Source: Promerops cafer (Eukaryota; Chordata; Aves; Passeriformes; Nectariniidae). From it: DNA of 64,000 nt. The translations under genes and the position numbers were made by a program. Location of the stretch: contig VZSE01003047.1 of assembly GCA_013398275.1 (NCBI GenBank), positions 818,422 to 882,421 of the forward strand. The letters are read 5' to 3'. Below are positions 1 through 11,085 of the stretch, in pieces; the first letter of the stretch is position 1; each line of letters begins with the position of its first letter. The notes under the pieces were generated by a model that was not told the origin of the DNA, did no database searches, and saw only the letters and a list, made by a program, of their open reading frames with translations.

Positions 1-892
1 CGCTTTCTGAAGTCAGCCTGAATTAATAAACAAAGACAAGCTTCCTCTTACAGCTCTTTTATGATGGGGATGGGGCTGCATGAAAATCAGCCAAAAAGGG
101 AACAACTTTGGATTATTAATGGTCACTTTTGTTTAACAAATGTTTTTTGTACAACCACCTTGTGCATCCTGGGAAGGAAGGATGTTCAATTATTCAGCTG
201 AGCATTGAATTATTTCTCTCTTTCATTTGTTTTCCCAAACTAAACAGATTGTGTGTAGAAAATCACTATTCCTAGGGTTTTTATTTTGGTTTTGCACACC
301 CATAGTGATTAAAATATTGCAACTGTCTGAGCTCTGTCACAGTTGATTGCTCTTTTTCCTTCCCAGAAAGGTGCCTTTTTCAACAAATCACGTGGAATTT
401 ACACACGCTTTTGGATAATCCCAGTGTAATTAATATAAAATTATATTCCTGAGGAAAAAAGAACAAAACAACAACCCACACTGAAGTTTGGCTAAAACCA
501 ACAGAGGACTGGCAGTCTCTGCAAATTATCTGGGTAAATTAGAAAGTATTCCATTGTACCTCCACAGCTCCCTGTTGGTGCAGTTCCTGTCGGATTGTAT
601 ATGGCTGAGAGCAAGATGTCTATTTAGTCCTGTTCACAAAGTGCTGAAAGCAAAAAGTGGCAAACTAAAAGGAAAAAATAAGAGGTGCTTCCAGAGATTT
701 GCCCTGAAGTGCTCCCGTTGTGGTAGAAGATTTTCCAAGGGGAGAAATGGAGAATAGGGGCAAGAAAAGAGGAGAGAGCCTCAAGAGAGGATGCCCTAAC
801 TTTGGGTCTGCCAGCACTCACAAATAATAAAACAACTGCTACCTGTCACAATGGTGAAGAAAACCCTGAAAAATCACTGCCCAGTGCAGTGA
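1..892. other. Unannotated AT-rich non-coding DNA
   Basis: Nothing identifiable was seen. An 89-codon open frame at 488-757 ends in a short CxxC-containing stretch that faintly recalls half a zinc finger. It has no second histidine pair and no linker, so I treat it as chance. Confidence 0.5.
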
Positions 893-1172
893 TTTTTTAC
901 AAGAGCATCTTGTGCCAGGACGAGGGGGAATGGCTTCAGACTAAGAGTGGGTTTAGACAGGATAGTAGGAAAAATTCCTTCCCTGGGAGGGTGGGCAGCC
1001 CTGGCACAGGTGCCCAGAGCAGCTGGGGCTGCCCCTGGATCCCTGGCAGTGCCCAAGGCCAGGCTGGACACTGGGGCTGGAGCACCTGGGACAGTGGGAG
1101 GTGTCCCTGACATTGCAGGGGGGGCACTGGGTGGGATTTAAGGTCCCTTCCAACCCAAACCATTCCATGATT
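893..1172 (+). mobile_element. CR1 LINE fragment, 3' end
   Basis: This is a 5'-truncated CR1 retrotransposon remnant. It begins in the region that follows the end of ORF2 (a degenerate 'acaagagcat' then 'ggacgagggggaatggcttc') and runs through the conserved 3' untranslated region to the 'ggtcccttccaaccc' core and a decayed terminal repeat near 1170. The sense strand is plus. It belongs to the same GC-rich subfamily as the copies at 15.1, 24.1 and 39.0 kb: bases 1009-1084 are identical to 39117-39192. No coding capacity remains. Confidence 0.93.
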
Positions 1173-1344
1173 TCTGTCTGCCTGGGTTTGCCTAAAGTGA
1201 CACAGGGTGCCAGGCTGGGTGCTGACTCAAGGAACCACATTTTACATTTCTGAATGGGACCTTCTTCTCTGCCCGTCAAAGCACAGGAGACAAGGAGGAG
1301 ATCCCATCTTGTGGAAGTCTAAAGCAAAATTTCCCAAAGCATAG

Positions 1345-1600
1345 AAATGGAGCAAACTACCCAGGGAAGAGGTGGAAGCTGCAGCTTTGGGAGGTCAGGT
1401 CTCGATGCAAGGGATGCTCCCAGAGTCACAGAGACCGGGGTTGGGATGGAATATCAGCAATATCTCCTTCTCTACAGGTGTTCAAAAGCCACCTGGACAC
1501 CATCCTGAGTAATGTGCTCTGGGGTGTCCCTGCTGGAGCAGGGAGGTTGGACTCAATAACCTCCAATGGTCCCTTCCAACCTGATCCATTCTCTGATTAA
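1345..1600 (+). mobile_element. CR1 LINE fragment, interrupted or diverged
   Basis: The left part (about 1350-1375, 'ctacccagggaagaggtgga') and the right part (about 1470-1600, 'gtgttcaaaagccacctgga' through 'ggtcccttccaacctgatcc') both read as CR1 3' region in plus orientation. The roughly 90 bases between them do not align by eye to the usual spacing, so this may be one copy with an internal insertion or two adjacent fragments. The tail differs from the 0.9-kb copy, indicating another subfamily. Confidence 0.82.
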
Positions 1601-2451
1601 TTCAGTGAAAATACTTCCCAAAATTCTGAATATGTGAATGCCAGGAATTCATCTCCTCAGGGATTCCACGCTTCCATACAGAAAGGTGACTGCACCCACA
1701 GCTTCTGATGGATATTTTTTTTTCCATCATTCCCACAAAGCTCAGGACAGCTGCACATTCCAGGTTTACCTCTGGCTGCTGCAGGACACTTGCTGTTCTG
1801 TGAGTCTCTCCAGCCCAGCTGAGCCCTTTTTCACTTGGATAATTAATTTGAAATTAAATATTAAATATTAATAAATATAGCTCAGGTAATAAATTGCATA
1901 TACTAATTTAATTAAAAATAGATTATAGCATATCTTACAAATGGGACATTTTTGTAAGGAAATATAATGGACTTGTTATGTTTCTACTTTATCCTAAGAA
2001 GGAGCAAGCTTCTTGTGCATTTAGTCCTTATTTTGTCTCATTAAATTTTTAGAAACAGCTATTTTAATTGTCAAGTATTTGACAGACTGCTCAAAAAACC
2101 TGACACTTAAGTTTCAATTTTACAAAATGCATTTTTAATGAGGACTTTTGCATCCTACTTTATTATCTATAATCATTTTGAAGGGAGAAAAAGAGGGGAG
2201 AAAGGGGGAGAAACTCAATTATAACAAAACTTCCATTCCTGGCCAAAGAATCTTTTTAAATTGAGGAGTTCATTTGAAGTATCTCAGGCAGGATCCGGGC
2301 TTTGCTGTGCCAGGCACTGAGTCTGACCAGCAAAACCCACAACTTGTCCTCAAAGTTGTGAGAGTTCACTGAGACAGCCTCCCACAGTGGGGTTGATGGG
2401 TTTTGATCCTGAAAAAAGTTTGAGTCAAGGATGCAAATGTCACAGCAGGAT

Positions 2452-2598
2452 TGAGAGTCGTGGAATCTCCCTCTCTGGAGACATTCCCAACCCACCCGGA
2501 CACGTTCCTGTGCCACCTGCTCCTGGTGGCCTTGTCTTGGCAGGGGTTGGGACTCTGTCTCCAGAGGTCCCTTCCAGCTCTAACAATTCCACGAGGGT
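2452..2598 (+). mobile_element. CR1 LINE fragment, 3' end
   Basis: The stretch reads as the last 150 bases of a CR1 element: 'ggaatctccctctctggaga', a 'cacccggacacgttcctgtg' segment, then 'ccagaggtcccttccagctc' and a short degenerate tail. Orientation is plus. This is the 'contains cctgctcctggtggcc' type of tail, distinct from the 0.9-kb subfamily. Confidence 0.85.
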
Positions 2599-2835
2599 CA
2601 CGGTGAACCTGAACCATCCTGCCCTCACCAGAAGCCGTGTTTGGGACAGAACGGGTGCAAAAATGTTGATTTCTGCAACATCCCCTTCACACTGAGCCCC
2701 GTGGCAGAGCAATGCCACCTCCCCTCCACCCGCAGCAGCGAGCTCCTCCTTCCTGAGAAGGGATGGGAAAAACAGCCCAGGAGCACGGAGGGAGCTTTGG
2801 AGACAGGTTTAGTCCAAGAAGCCAATTTTCCCCGG

Positions 2836-3420
2836 AGGAAAAGGGGCCGTTCCTGCTGGCAGCAGCGATGCCCAGGCTCCCGGGGACAGCGCATCCCGCG
2901 GCACAGGGAGCGCCCGGGGTCGGAGCCGCCTGCGAGCGGCCACAGGGAGTGGCAAAAAGCAAAGCAGCGCAATGACCTGACAATCAGGGCTGCACAAAAC
3001 GGGGAATTCATCCAGCGAGGGCTGGAACTGGCCTTGCACCGCGAAAAGCAATTAGCGGGAGTGTGCGGAGGGAGGCGGGGGCCAGTTTGTGTTCCACCCT
3101 CCCTGTCACTCCGCTGCCTCGCTTATATCCAGCTCCTGGCAAGGCTGGCCCGAGCGGGAAGGGATGCGCTGGCAGGGCTGCCGTGCTCAAAGCTGAAGCA
3201 TTCAGGTCCCCTTTTCAACTTTCTTGAGCTTGCGCTGATGTTTAACTCTTTCTGGGAAGTGCATCTGCGATCAGAAACTTCTGGGTTGTTAAAAGTGACG
3301 GTGGACTGGCAAATGGGGGCTTTCCCCTCAGTACAGGAACATTTACTGGCTGAATCCCCTCTGGTAAAAACCGAGCTCACTGCCTTACTTAAGAGCACAA
3401 CAACTACGTGCTTCTCTGTG
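2836..3420. promoter_or_regulatory. GC-rich, CpG-enriched block, possible regulatory element
   Basis: Base composition rises sharply relative to both flanks, with several CpGs between about 2880 and 2945 and again near 3040-3080. The block then passes into unique sequence without repeat character. A frame of 322 codons stays open over 2641-3609, but it begins in unrelated DNA, has no recognisable domain and no obvious exon boundaries, so the composition probably explains it. A conserved enhancer or an unannotated first exon are both possible. This call rests on texture only. Confidence 0.25.
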
Positions 3421-3609
3421 ATTCTTCTTTCTCATAAGGAAATTTCTCCATGTGGGCAAAAGTCTCTTTTTTCCCCCCAGTTTATCCAAGTGAATGCAGT
3501 CGAAGCAGGCTACGAGCCTGCGGAACTGCAGACACAACAATTTGGAGGGAAAGGGTTTGCACATCCCGCCACCACCAAGGGAGATGCAATTGATTCACTA
3601 ACAAGTTAA

Positions 3610-6000
3610 ATGGATTTTATGTACCAGTTTTCCACCTGTTAAATACCTGGCAACCCACGAGGACGCTTCTCCTCCTTAAGGGAGGGAGAGTCACACCCTC
3701 AAGGAAGGCACAAACACACCTACAAATATTTTAATACTGTTTTAATGTGAAATACATGTTGTTCCAAGTTAACCACTGGCCACTAATGTCAGCAGAGGAC
3801 CTGTTGCCCTCCTTGGCAGTCTCTCTGATGGCCTGGCCCCATCCCCTTGTTGCTGCTCTCCCTCCTCTCATCCCTCTTTCCTCCATTACCTGTGCCCTGC
3901 AGCACTGAGGTCTGTGCTCCTGACACGTGGCCGGTGTTTGAACTGTGGAGATCAAAAGCAGGTCAGAGATTTCTACTTAATTTGGAAGTTCACTAAAGAT
4001 GCCACCTCACACCGGTGACAAAAACCTCACCTCACTACTGCACCACTATCCAAATAATCCCAGTAAAACTCCAAGCTTTGTGAAGACTTTGCTACAGAAT
4101 CTCCTGTGCAGTTTGAAACCTGGAAAGTTCTCCCATCACCTGCACTCTCTCCAGGTTCAGGTTGCCAGCACTGAGGATTCCATCTCTGCAAACTTCCCAG
4201 CAGGAACCGAGTCAGCTCCTGGTGAAGTGTTTCACAGCCCATCTGCACGTAGAGGTGGTGTTCAAAAGGCAAATCCCAGAAATGATGGGAGGGAGGGAGG
4301 GATTTGTGACAGTGTCCTACAGCCACTGGAAAGGTTAGGGACTGCATCTCATCCCCAGGTTTCCATCCTGAAAGGATTCTGAGGGAAGCAGTTATGCCCA
4401 GAGTGCACAAACACACCACTGTAAGGCACAAAAGAAAATAAATTTAGTGATAAATCCCCACTGATTTAATCATGGTCTAATCCAGGCTGTGGTGGAAACA
4501 GTTTGTTCCCATGTACAGTCCACAGAAGGAAGGGAATGAATGAGAAAGGAAAGCACCTCTGTCCTGACCTCTGTCTCTCCCTCATCAGAAGATGCTTCTC
4601 TGAAGGAGCACCACCAGGTCTCTTCTTCCCCATCCCAGGTATTACATTTACACCTTTACAGTCACCTTCCATCACTATTATTATTGTTGTTGTTATTATT
4701 ATTATTACTATTATTATTACTATTATTACTATTATTATTACCATTATTTTTTTTTTTTAGTTGTATTGACAGACCTTTCTGACTGTACAGACATCATGTT
4801 TGTCCTTGCCAGGAATTTCCAGATAAAACCAGAGGCAGAGATGCCCCTGTCAAACACAGTGCAGACACCCCAGGAAGCCAAGGAGAGGAAACCCCCCAAA
4901 CCTGTGCACACCACCTTCCTTTCCCTAAGAATCACCATCTCCCAGAGAGCCCTTCATACCTGCAAACATTTACACCTTGTAACCCAACCCCTCAAAAACC
5001 AATCCACCACTCTCTGGATTTGATTTCTACCTCTAACCACACATTTTGCTCAAGCCCTGGTCACATGCCAGCACCCATCTGTGTAAATACACAATTTTTC
5101 TAGCTGAATTGCACATCCACAGCCACGACTCAACCATAGAAAGATCATGTAAATAATGGAAGCTGACAGCATAAGTAATTTTTTTCATGTATCAGACGCC
5201 ATGGTTGACTGCTGAACTGTGAGATCTGCTGTTTTTAGACTGTGCTAAGTTCTCCCCTTTCACCCCTGAAGATTCGAGACTAAAGGCTGGATCTTGAATC
5301 ACAGGCTTCAGATGTTTTTCTTATCACACAGCTCAGTCAACACTTGTTCACATCCTGTGACCTTTTCCTGCTGCATCTTTCTTCTGCCTCTCAAGGCCAC
5401 TTATCCAAACGGCCACTGGTGGAACTGGAGTGACCATCACAAGCCACGTGGCTCCTCCGTGTCCTAATGGAGGGGGTGGTTAAGAAGTCACTAAGCCCTG
5501 AAAGAAGGAGTGAAAGCACTGTAGAGCTTTTAGTATTTCTGCTTCCTGACGTTCCTGTTAAGTGAAGAAATCCATCTTGCAAACAGGAGAAATTAAAGAC
5601 GGCGAGTCCAAACGCTGGGAGGAGCATGAGGCTTTGAAAAAGAAGTGTCAGGTCTCTAACACAATGGCCTGTGTAATTGGTTCTTTTGAAGTTTCTAATC
5701 ACTTTTGGAAAGATCAAGTGGAAGTGACAAGTGAGGCTATCGGAACAGTGACTCTGTACAATGGTGGCACATGGGACTCGAAGCGGTTTATGTGGTAATT
5801 GTTAATTGTTTGGGGGCTTCCTCTAAGCACAAAACATATCTGAAGAGTTGCTATTAGGAAAAAAAAAAGATTTTAAAAAAATCCTCCCAGTATAAATTAT
5901 GTGGTCAGCGTTTCAGATCTCATACAAATCATTTGCCTGTGAAAATGTTATCAAAATATGAGCTATCCCTTTCAAATATATTTTAAACAATGTTAATGTA
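3610..6000. other. Non-coding DNA, no gene recognised
   Basis: Apart from the ATT microsatellite at 4.67-4.76 kb, this stretch is unique sequence of mixed composition. No transposon tail, RNA gene or convincing exon was seen on either strand. Confidence 0.5.
4674..4759. repeat. Imperfect (ATT)n microsatellite with poly-T end
   Basis: About 70 bases of ATT/GTT/ACT trinucleotide repeat end in a 14-base T run. It produces the isoleucine/valine and leucine homopolymer translations that open frames show here on both strands. It is a simple repeat, not protein coding. Confidence 0.95.
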
Positions 6001-6004
6001 TTTT

Positions 6005-6170
6005 CACATGTCATCAGTTGACAGCTCCACCATCGTCGCTCGTCAGCCACCAGGGAAATTTGCATGCATTTGAATTCACCCTGCCAAGCACAGGCAGCCC
6101 AGACTGACAGCCGATTTAACTGGGTGATAAGTTAATCTGTACAACATTTGATAGATTTCTGTCTTTTACC
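6005..6170. promoter_or_regulatory. Enhancer-like unique sequence with octamer motif
   Basis: A perfect octamer ATTTGCAT (POU-factor type site) lies at 6058-6065, directly followed by an overlapping 'gcatgcatttgaat'. Downstream are TGACAG cores (TGIF/MEIS type) and TAAT cores. The density of such sites in low-repeat DNA is typical of conserved vertebrate non-coding elements, but no conservation was measured. Confidence 0.25.
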
Positions 6171-9100
6171 TAAGCCAGAGTTGGTGCAAATTACTCAGCG
6201 GCGGGATTTGCAAACTGGTCGTGTCTCTGTTGAGTCTCGGTGGGAGGTGTTCTATTTCTTCATGGGTAATGCTGATCTCCACCCGAGCTGGCCACATCAA
6301 GCTGAACTAAATACCATCCCAAACCCACCAGGAATCACTGTTTCCAGGCTTTTCCTTCCACAAATCCAAATCTTCGGCTGAAACTCAAGTTAATGATGAA
6401 CTCTGAGATGGTTTTACAAGGATGGCCAATGATCTCCATCTACCACCTGCCTGCTCCTGGGAGCTTCCCTGTTCCCTCCAGCTGCACGGCACATCCAAGG
6501 GTTGGATTAGACCCTGGGGCAGGTTCAGCCTGTCCCAAAGCTCAACATGAGGTGGTCACTGCACACCACAGCATCTAGAATTCCAGCAGAAAACCACATC
6601 TACCAAAGCTCTCCCGCAGCCCCCCAGAACCACACGTCCCTCAGATGCTCGCAGTCATCATTAAACCAGACACCACCAGGTTTTACACACACCCCTTGCA
6701 TTGCCAGAGTTTTCCATTAAAAAATACCCTACGTCCAACAACACCTTCTGCTCCCTCACAGAAACTCTGATTACAGCAAAATCAGTGGTATTCATTTGCA
6801 AGGCCACCCAAACAGGGGGCTCCAGGCTTCTGCTGGGGTTGTGTGTTTAACCACAACAAAACACAGAGGGCATTTTGATGTTTGGAAATGCCCAGAAGGA
6901 GATTTCTATTTACTTTCTCTTCCACAGCACATTACCAAAGCCAGGAGCCTCAGTAGTCAGCAAGGCATTATTTATTTATTCAAAACATCTTTCATTTCCT
7001 GAGATGCAGCGTGTTATTTACAGGGCACACACTGTGTTGTTACATGAAGTAAATTCCAACGGGCAGATTAAACCCGGGATACTTCACCCATAATGATACA
7101 TCCTGATAATGGCCATTTTCAAAGAGTTGCTAAAATGTAAGTAAATATCTCTCTGGTTTCAGGAGGAAATGCTCTGAAAGGGCAGGCAGGGCAACAGAGC
7201 TGCTGCCATAGGCAGGCGAGTTTGATGAATGAAATTTAATGGATAGACCCTTTATTCCAAAGTTGATGGAGAGCTTGAGAAAGCTTTGGAAGCACAAGAG
7301 ATAAATCTGTGCTGAGCCCTTTGTTCAGATGCAATTTCAAATAAAAGTGGCCCATTTGCAGCTTCTGGAAAGGAGTCTTTCCTCATTAAGGCACAGGCGC
7401 AGGCTTAAAATATTAATTAAATAAAACTCAGGTCTACACAAACCTTGAAAGCAGGCGCCAAGAAAAGGAATATATTGAACCTAAAGGTAGGGTAAAAAGT
7501 GGGAATACCCATGGGCAAGTTTCAGTGGGGAAATGTAGGTCAGGATCCTGCTCCTCAAAATCCATCACCATAATGTTCCCTATCTAATGTACAGAGTGTC
7601 AGTTTTAGAGACAATGAGATTTTATTCATTTTTTTATGTATAGAAACCCTTGATGTCAGCATCCAAACTTTATCCTTCCCCAGAATTGTCATGAGTCTTT
7701 CCTGATCTTTGTAAGTGATACAAAGGCTGATAAAACACCTCTTAAAACTCTAATAATTGCCTGACAAACCAGCAAATTCACCAGTTTATCCAAGACAAAT
7801 ACATTGTGGATGTTGAACTGTCACAACTCTCCACAAAAATCCCATTTCCATCTGTTTTTGTGGTGCACACCTGCAGCTGCTCACTGGGCAGAAAGCAGGC
7901 ATGGGAAGGGCATGGGAACAACCTGTGAATTCACAGCAAAAGAGGTATTTAGCACCAAAGTGGAGGTAATGATGATAAATGCAGGAAATCCTCTGTTCAG
8001 AGGCCCCTCAAAATCACCCTGAGCAAGGGTGGGCAGGAACAGGGCTGGAGGGGTGGGAAATCTTTACCTGTGAACCAGGAGAGACAAATGTCTTAAAGAA
8101 AATAACTCCTCTGTACTGGACTTTCAGAAGCACAGGGCAGGAAAAAGAAACCTACGTTGTTAAATGATAATAGTGATGATAATAATAATAACAATAATTA
8201 TAACCCTCTAGGAGCAATGAGGGGCATCCTGGGCTGCTCTGAACTCCACACACTGAAGCTTTTGCAGCAAACTCAGGGAAGTGTGTGGGTCCATCAGGAA
8301 GCCACTGGTCTAAAACACTGAGACACTGCAAACCTGAGCCTTCTGGAGTGCAAAAGTGATGCTGGACAACTCAATTCCCGTGCCTGAGCCTTAATTTCTC
8401 CCCAAAACAGAGACAGGAATCCTACTTTTAGCTCTGATGGTTCACACAGATACGCAAGACCTTGTACAAAGGGACCCAGCTGCTGCTTTGATAAAAATAA
8501 TTTAACACGGGATAAATAGCCGTGATATGAGGGGTGTGAAAAGCCGGGGGAGAGTTAATAGGACGAGAGGAGGTGGTGTGATGGGTAATGAGGTGCCTAC
8601 AGGGGAGGGAAGGGGAGCAGGGCCAGGGACAAAGGGTTTGTGCCCGGAGCAGAGGCGGGGAGGGAGGCAGAGGGTCCAGCCCAGCTCGGGGAGGTGCTGC
8701 CGTGATGCTGAGCTGCTGGGATGCGCTGGGATGTTTCATTTCCATGTCTTTGTCCTGGGAAAGCTCCTGGCACGGGATGCACGTGGCACAAGCAGCAGCA
8801 GGACCCCCGGGCCCTCCACGGCCCCCCCAGACCATGGACAAAGCAGGGAGCCCTCGGAGCAGCTCCTGCCTTTCATCCCTCACTGCAAACGGCACAGAGG
8901 GAAAAATGGAAATCCAGCCCCTCCAAAAAGCCACAGAACGTTTGATTCAGTGGGAGGCTTTGCCTCTGTCAACCTCAAATCAAGAATTAGGATTTTTACT
9001 AAAACTAGTAAATCTCTTGTGCTTATTTCCACTTACTTTACTCCTCACTTCTTTCAGACAATGATCAATTTATCAGCTTTTTGCTCCCACAGTGCACTGG

Positions 9101-9979
9101 ACACTGCATGGGCATGGTCCATGTTTTCTGCACCCCGTATTCCATCTTGAGGCACAGATTTGTCTCTTCTGCAGCCAAAATTGCAACATTAAACATTATA
9201 ATTGTAATCTCCTGGCCACAAGATCAGATTTCCCCCTTCTGCCTTGACCAGGGGTCAACACTGATGTGCAACACTTCATCCAAAATGTTTGGCAGCAACT
9301 ACTGCAGGCAGAAAAATAATTCCACTCTGCAGGATTTCCAGCCAGGACAGGGAAAAAAAAAAAGGGAAATAAAAAAAAGGATGCCAATATGTGTACAAAA
9401 ATACGAAGGCTGATTTTAGATAATTAAGACTGCAGTCCTCTCAGCTCTTTGGAAGAAAGCATAACCATTTCCAAATATTTTCTTCTTTCTTCAAGCCTGT
9501 TAAAAGCACCCATGATCCAAATCTATCACATGTATTTAGGACACAAATCTAACACAACGGGTATTTAGGATATTTCTCAAATCAATATCTTGAAATCCAG
9601 AGGGAAAAGAGAGGGACAGAGAACCACGAAGCCTCTCCTTCCCTCCAAACAGAACTCTGCAAACCACGCAGCTTTCCCGAGAGCCAGGGAATGTGTGCTC
9701 CCCATGGATACCAGGGGCTGGCTCCCCCCGGCGTGGTAGCCACGGGCAAGCACTCGCCAGCCTCTCCCATATGGCACAGCAGCCCCAGCCAGCTCAGGTA
9801 GCAGAAGGCACTCCAAGAATCCAGCCTGACTTTCCAGCACATGAAGCATGGAAGGGTCGAGCTGTGCCTCATCTGTGTCCCTACAAAACCACAAGCACTG
9901 GCATCTGCAATCCAGAGCATCATTTGGCACAGTGTAAAATTTTAAAGTAATTTTCAGGTTTTTCGTGTTATTTGTTTTC
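6171..9979. other. Non-coding DNA, mixed composition
   Basis: A stretch near 7230-7420 has the AT/TAAT-rich, repeat-free texture of conserved non-coding DNA. The region 8.53-8.9 kb is GC-richer and supports open frames of up to 207 codons on the plus strand, with overlapping frames on the other strand. None shows a recognisable domain. Confidence 0.45.
8166..8202. repeat. Short (AAT)n microsatellite
   Basis: This is an imperfect AAT/GAT trinucleotide tract of about 35 bases. It is simple sequence only. Confidence 0.85.
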
Positions 9980-10026
9980 TTTTTTTTTTTTTTCATCCTC
10001 CCCCCCCCCCCCCCCCCGCCCCCGCC
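9975..10026. repeat. Poly-T then poly-C tract
   Basis: A 14-base T run (9980-9993) is followed after six bases by an uninterrupted 18-base C run (10000-10017) and further C/G. The minus strand therefore carries an 18-base G run, which can fold into G-quadruplex structures. Its length is likely to be unreliable in any assembly. Confidence 0.95.
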
Positions 10027-10914
10027 AGTGCCACATGGTGATTTTTGTCCTTCGGAGAGCCAAAGGCAAATACAGGCATGCTCAACCTCCATTGTCAAAG
10101 GGAGAGGTTTCCTAGCAACAATGCCGGTATGAATGGAGCCCAAGTTTCCTTCCCAATCCCTTATGTGACATTAGAGCAATTTGTAGCACACGGGGAAGGG
10201 GGAAAGGAGGACCTGAGCATCCTGGCTATGCAGTGTCACCCAAATCAGCAAATCAGTCTGTCAAGTTTTGTTGGCACCACAACTGCCAAGGGGTTTTGGG
10301 CATTTTTTTTTTAAAGCCTAAGGTACAGGCAGAAGGAAATCCTGAATTGTGTTCCCATCCTCTGCCCCACCTGCTCCCCTGAGCCCCAGGAGCAGGGAAA
10401 GGATGCTGTCCACAGCAAGGAGAGCAGCCACCACCTCTGCTGCTGTGCTCTGCTTCTCAAACCACCATCAAAAACTGCTTTGACCAGCCTAAGCTTCAGG
10501 CAAACACCACTCATCCAAGCCTGGCAGGATATTTGGGTTGTTTTGGCAATAGGCTGTGAAATGTGCACTCAGCAGCTCCCATCTGCAACCCCGCTGTTCC
10601 CTACAGAGCCCTCACATGCCAAATGGGACGGTGCTGGAAACAAGGGAAAATAACATCAGAGCAGGGGAGCCCAGAGGAAGAGACAGAGGAAAAGCAGCAG
10701 AACTGCTGGGGGCTCCACGGGGGTGGCTGCACCTCGTTCCCTTGCTGCCCAAACTCATCCACACTGCTCAACGCCACAGCAAATTGCTCTGAGGGCACCA
10801 AACGTCCCTTCTCCTCAGCATTCCTTTTTTTTTTCACCCCTCACCCAGTCAGACTCCCCAGAGAGACAAAAAAGGTTCTCTCCAGGAAAGGAGATAAAAC
10901 AGAAATCAGAGATT
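10027..10914. other. Non-coding DNA, no feature recognised
   Basis: Mixed-composition sequence. The open frames here (up to 181 codons, running on into the CR1 copy downstream) show no recognisable protein family. Confidence 0.45.
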
Positions 10915-11085
10915 TAAGGAGCCATGGAATTGTTTGGTTTGGAAGGGACCTTAAAAGGCCAATCAGTGCCACCCCTGCCATGGCAGGGACACCTTCCACT
11001 GTCCCAGGCTGCTCCAAGCCCCATCCAGGCTGGCCTTGGGCACTGCCAGGGATGAGCCACAGGTGTCCCAGCTGCCCCCAGCCTC
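10915..11085 (-). mobile_element. CR1 LINE fragment, 3' end, minus orientation
   Basis: Read on the minus strand this is the CR1 3' end. On the plus strand it shows the reverse complement of the terminal core ('ggtttggaagggacc'), then 'ccatggcagggacaccttcc' and 'ccaggctggccttgggcact'. The terminal short repeats at the left edge are decayed. It is one of only three minus-oriented CR1 copies seen. Confidence 0.92.

Noticed and set aside
488..757. 89-codon frame ending in a CSRCGRRFSK-like stretch resembling the start of a C2H2 zinc finger
   Set aside because: There is only one cysteine pair, no histidine pair before the stop, and no linker or neighbouring finger. Chance is sufficient.
4503..4782. 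Isoleucine-, valine- and leucine-rich frames
   Set aside because: They are translations of the ATT microsatellite and poly-T.
8527..9150. 207-codon plus-strand frame
   Set aside because: GC-rich low-stop DNA with overlapping frames on both strands. No domain, no splice logic.
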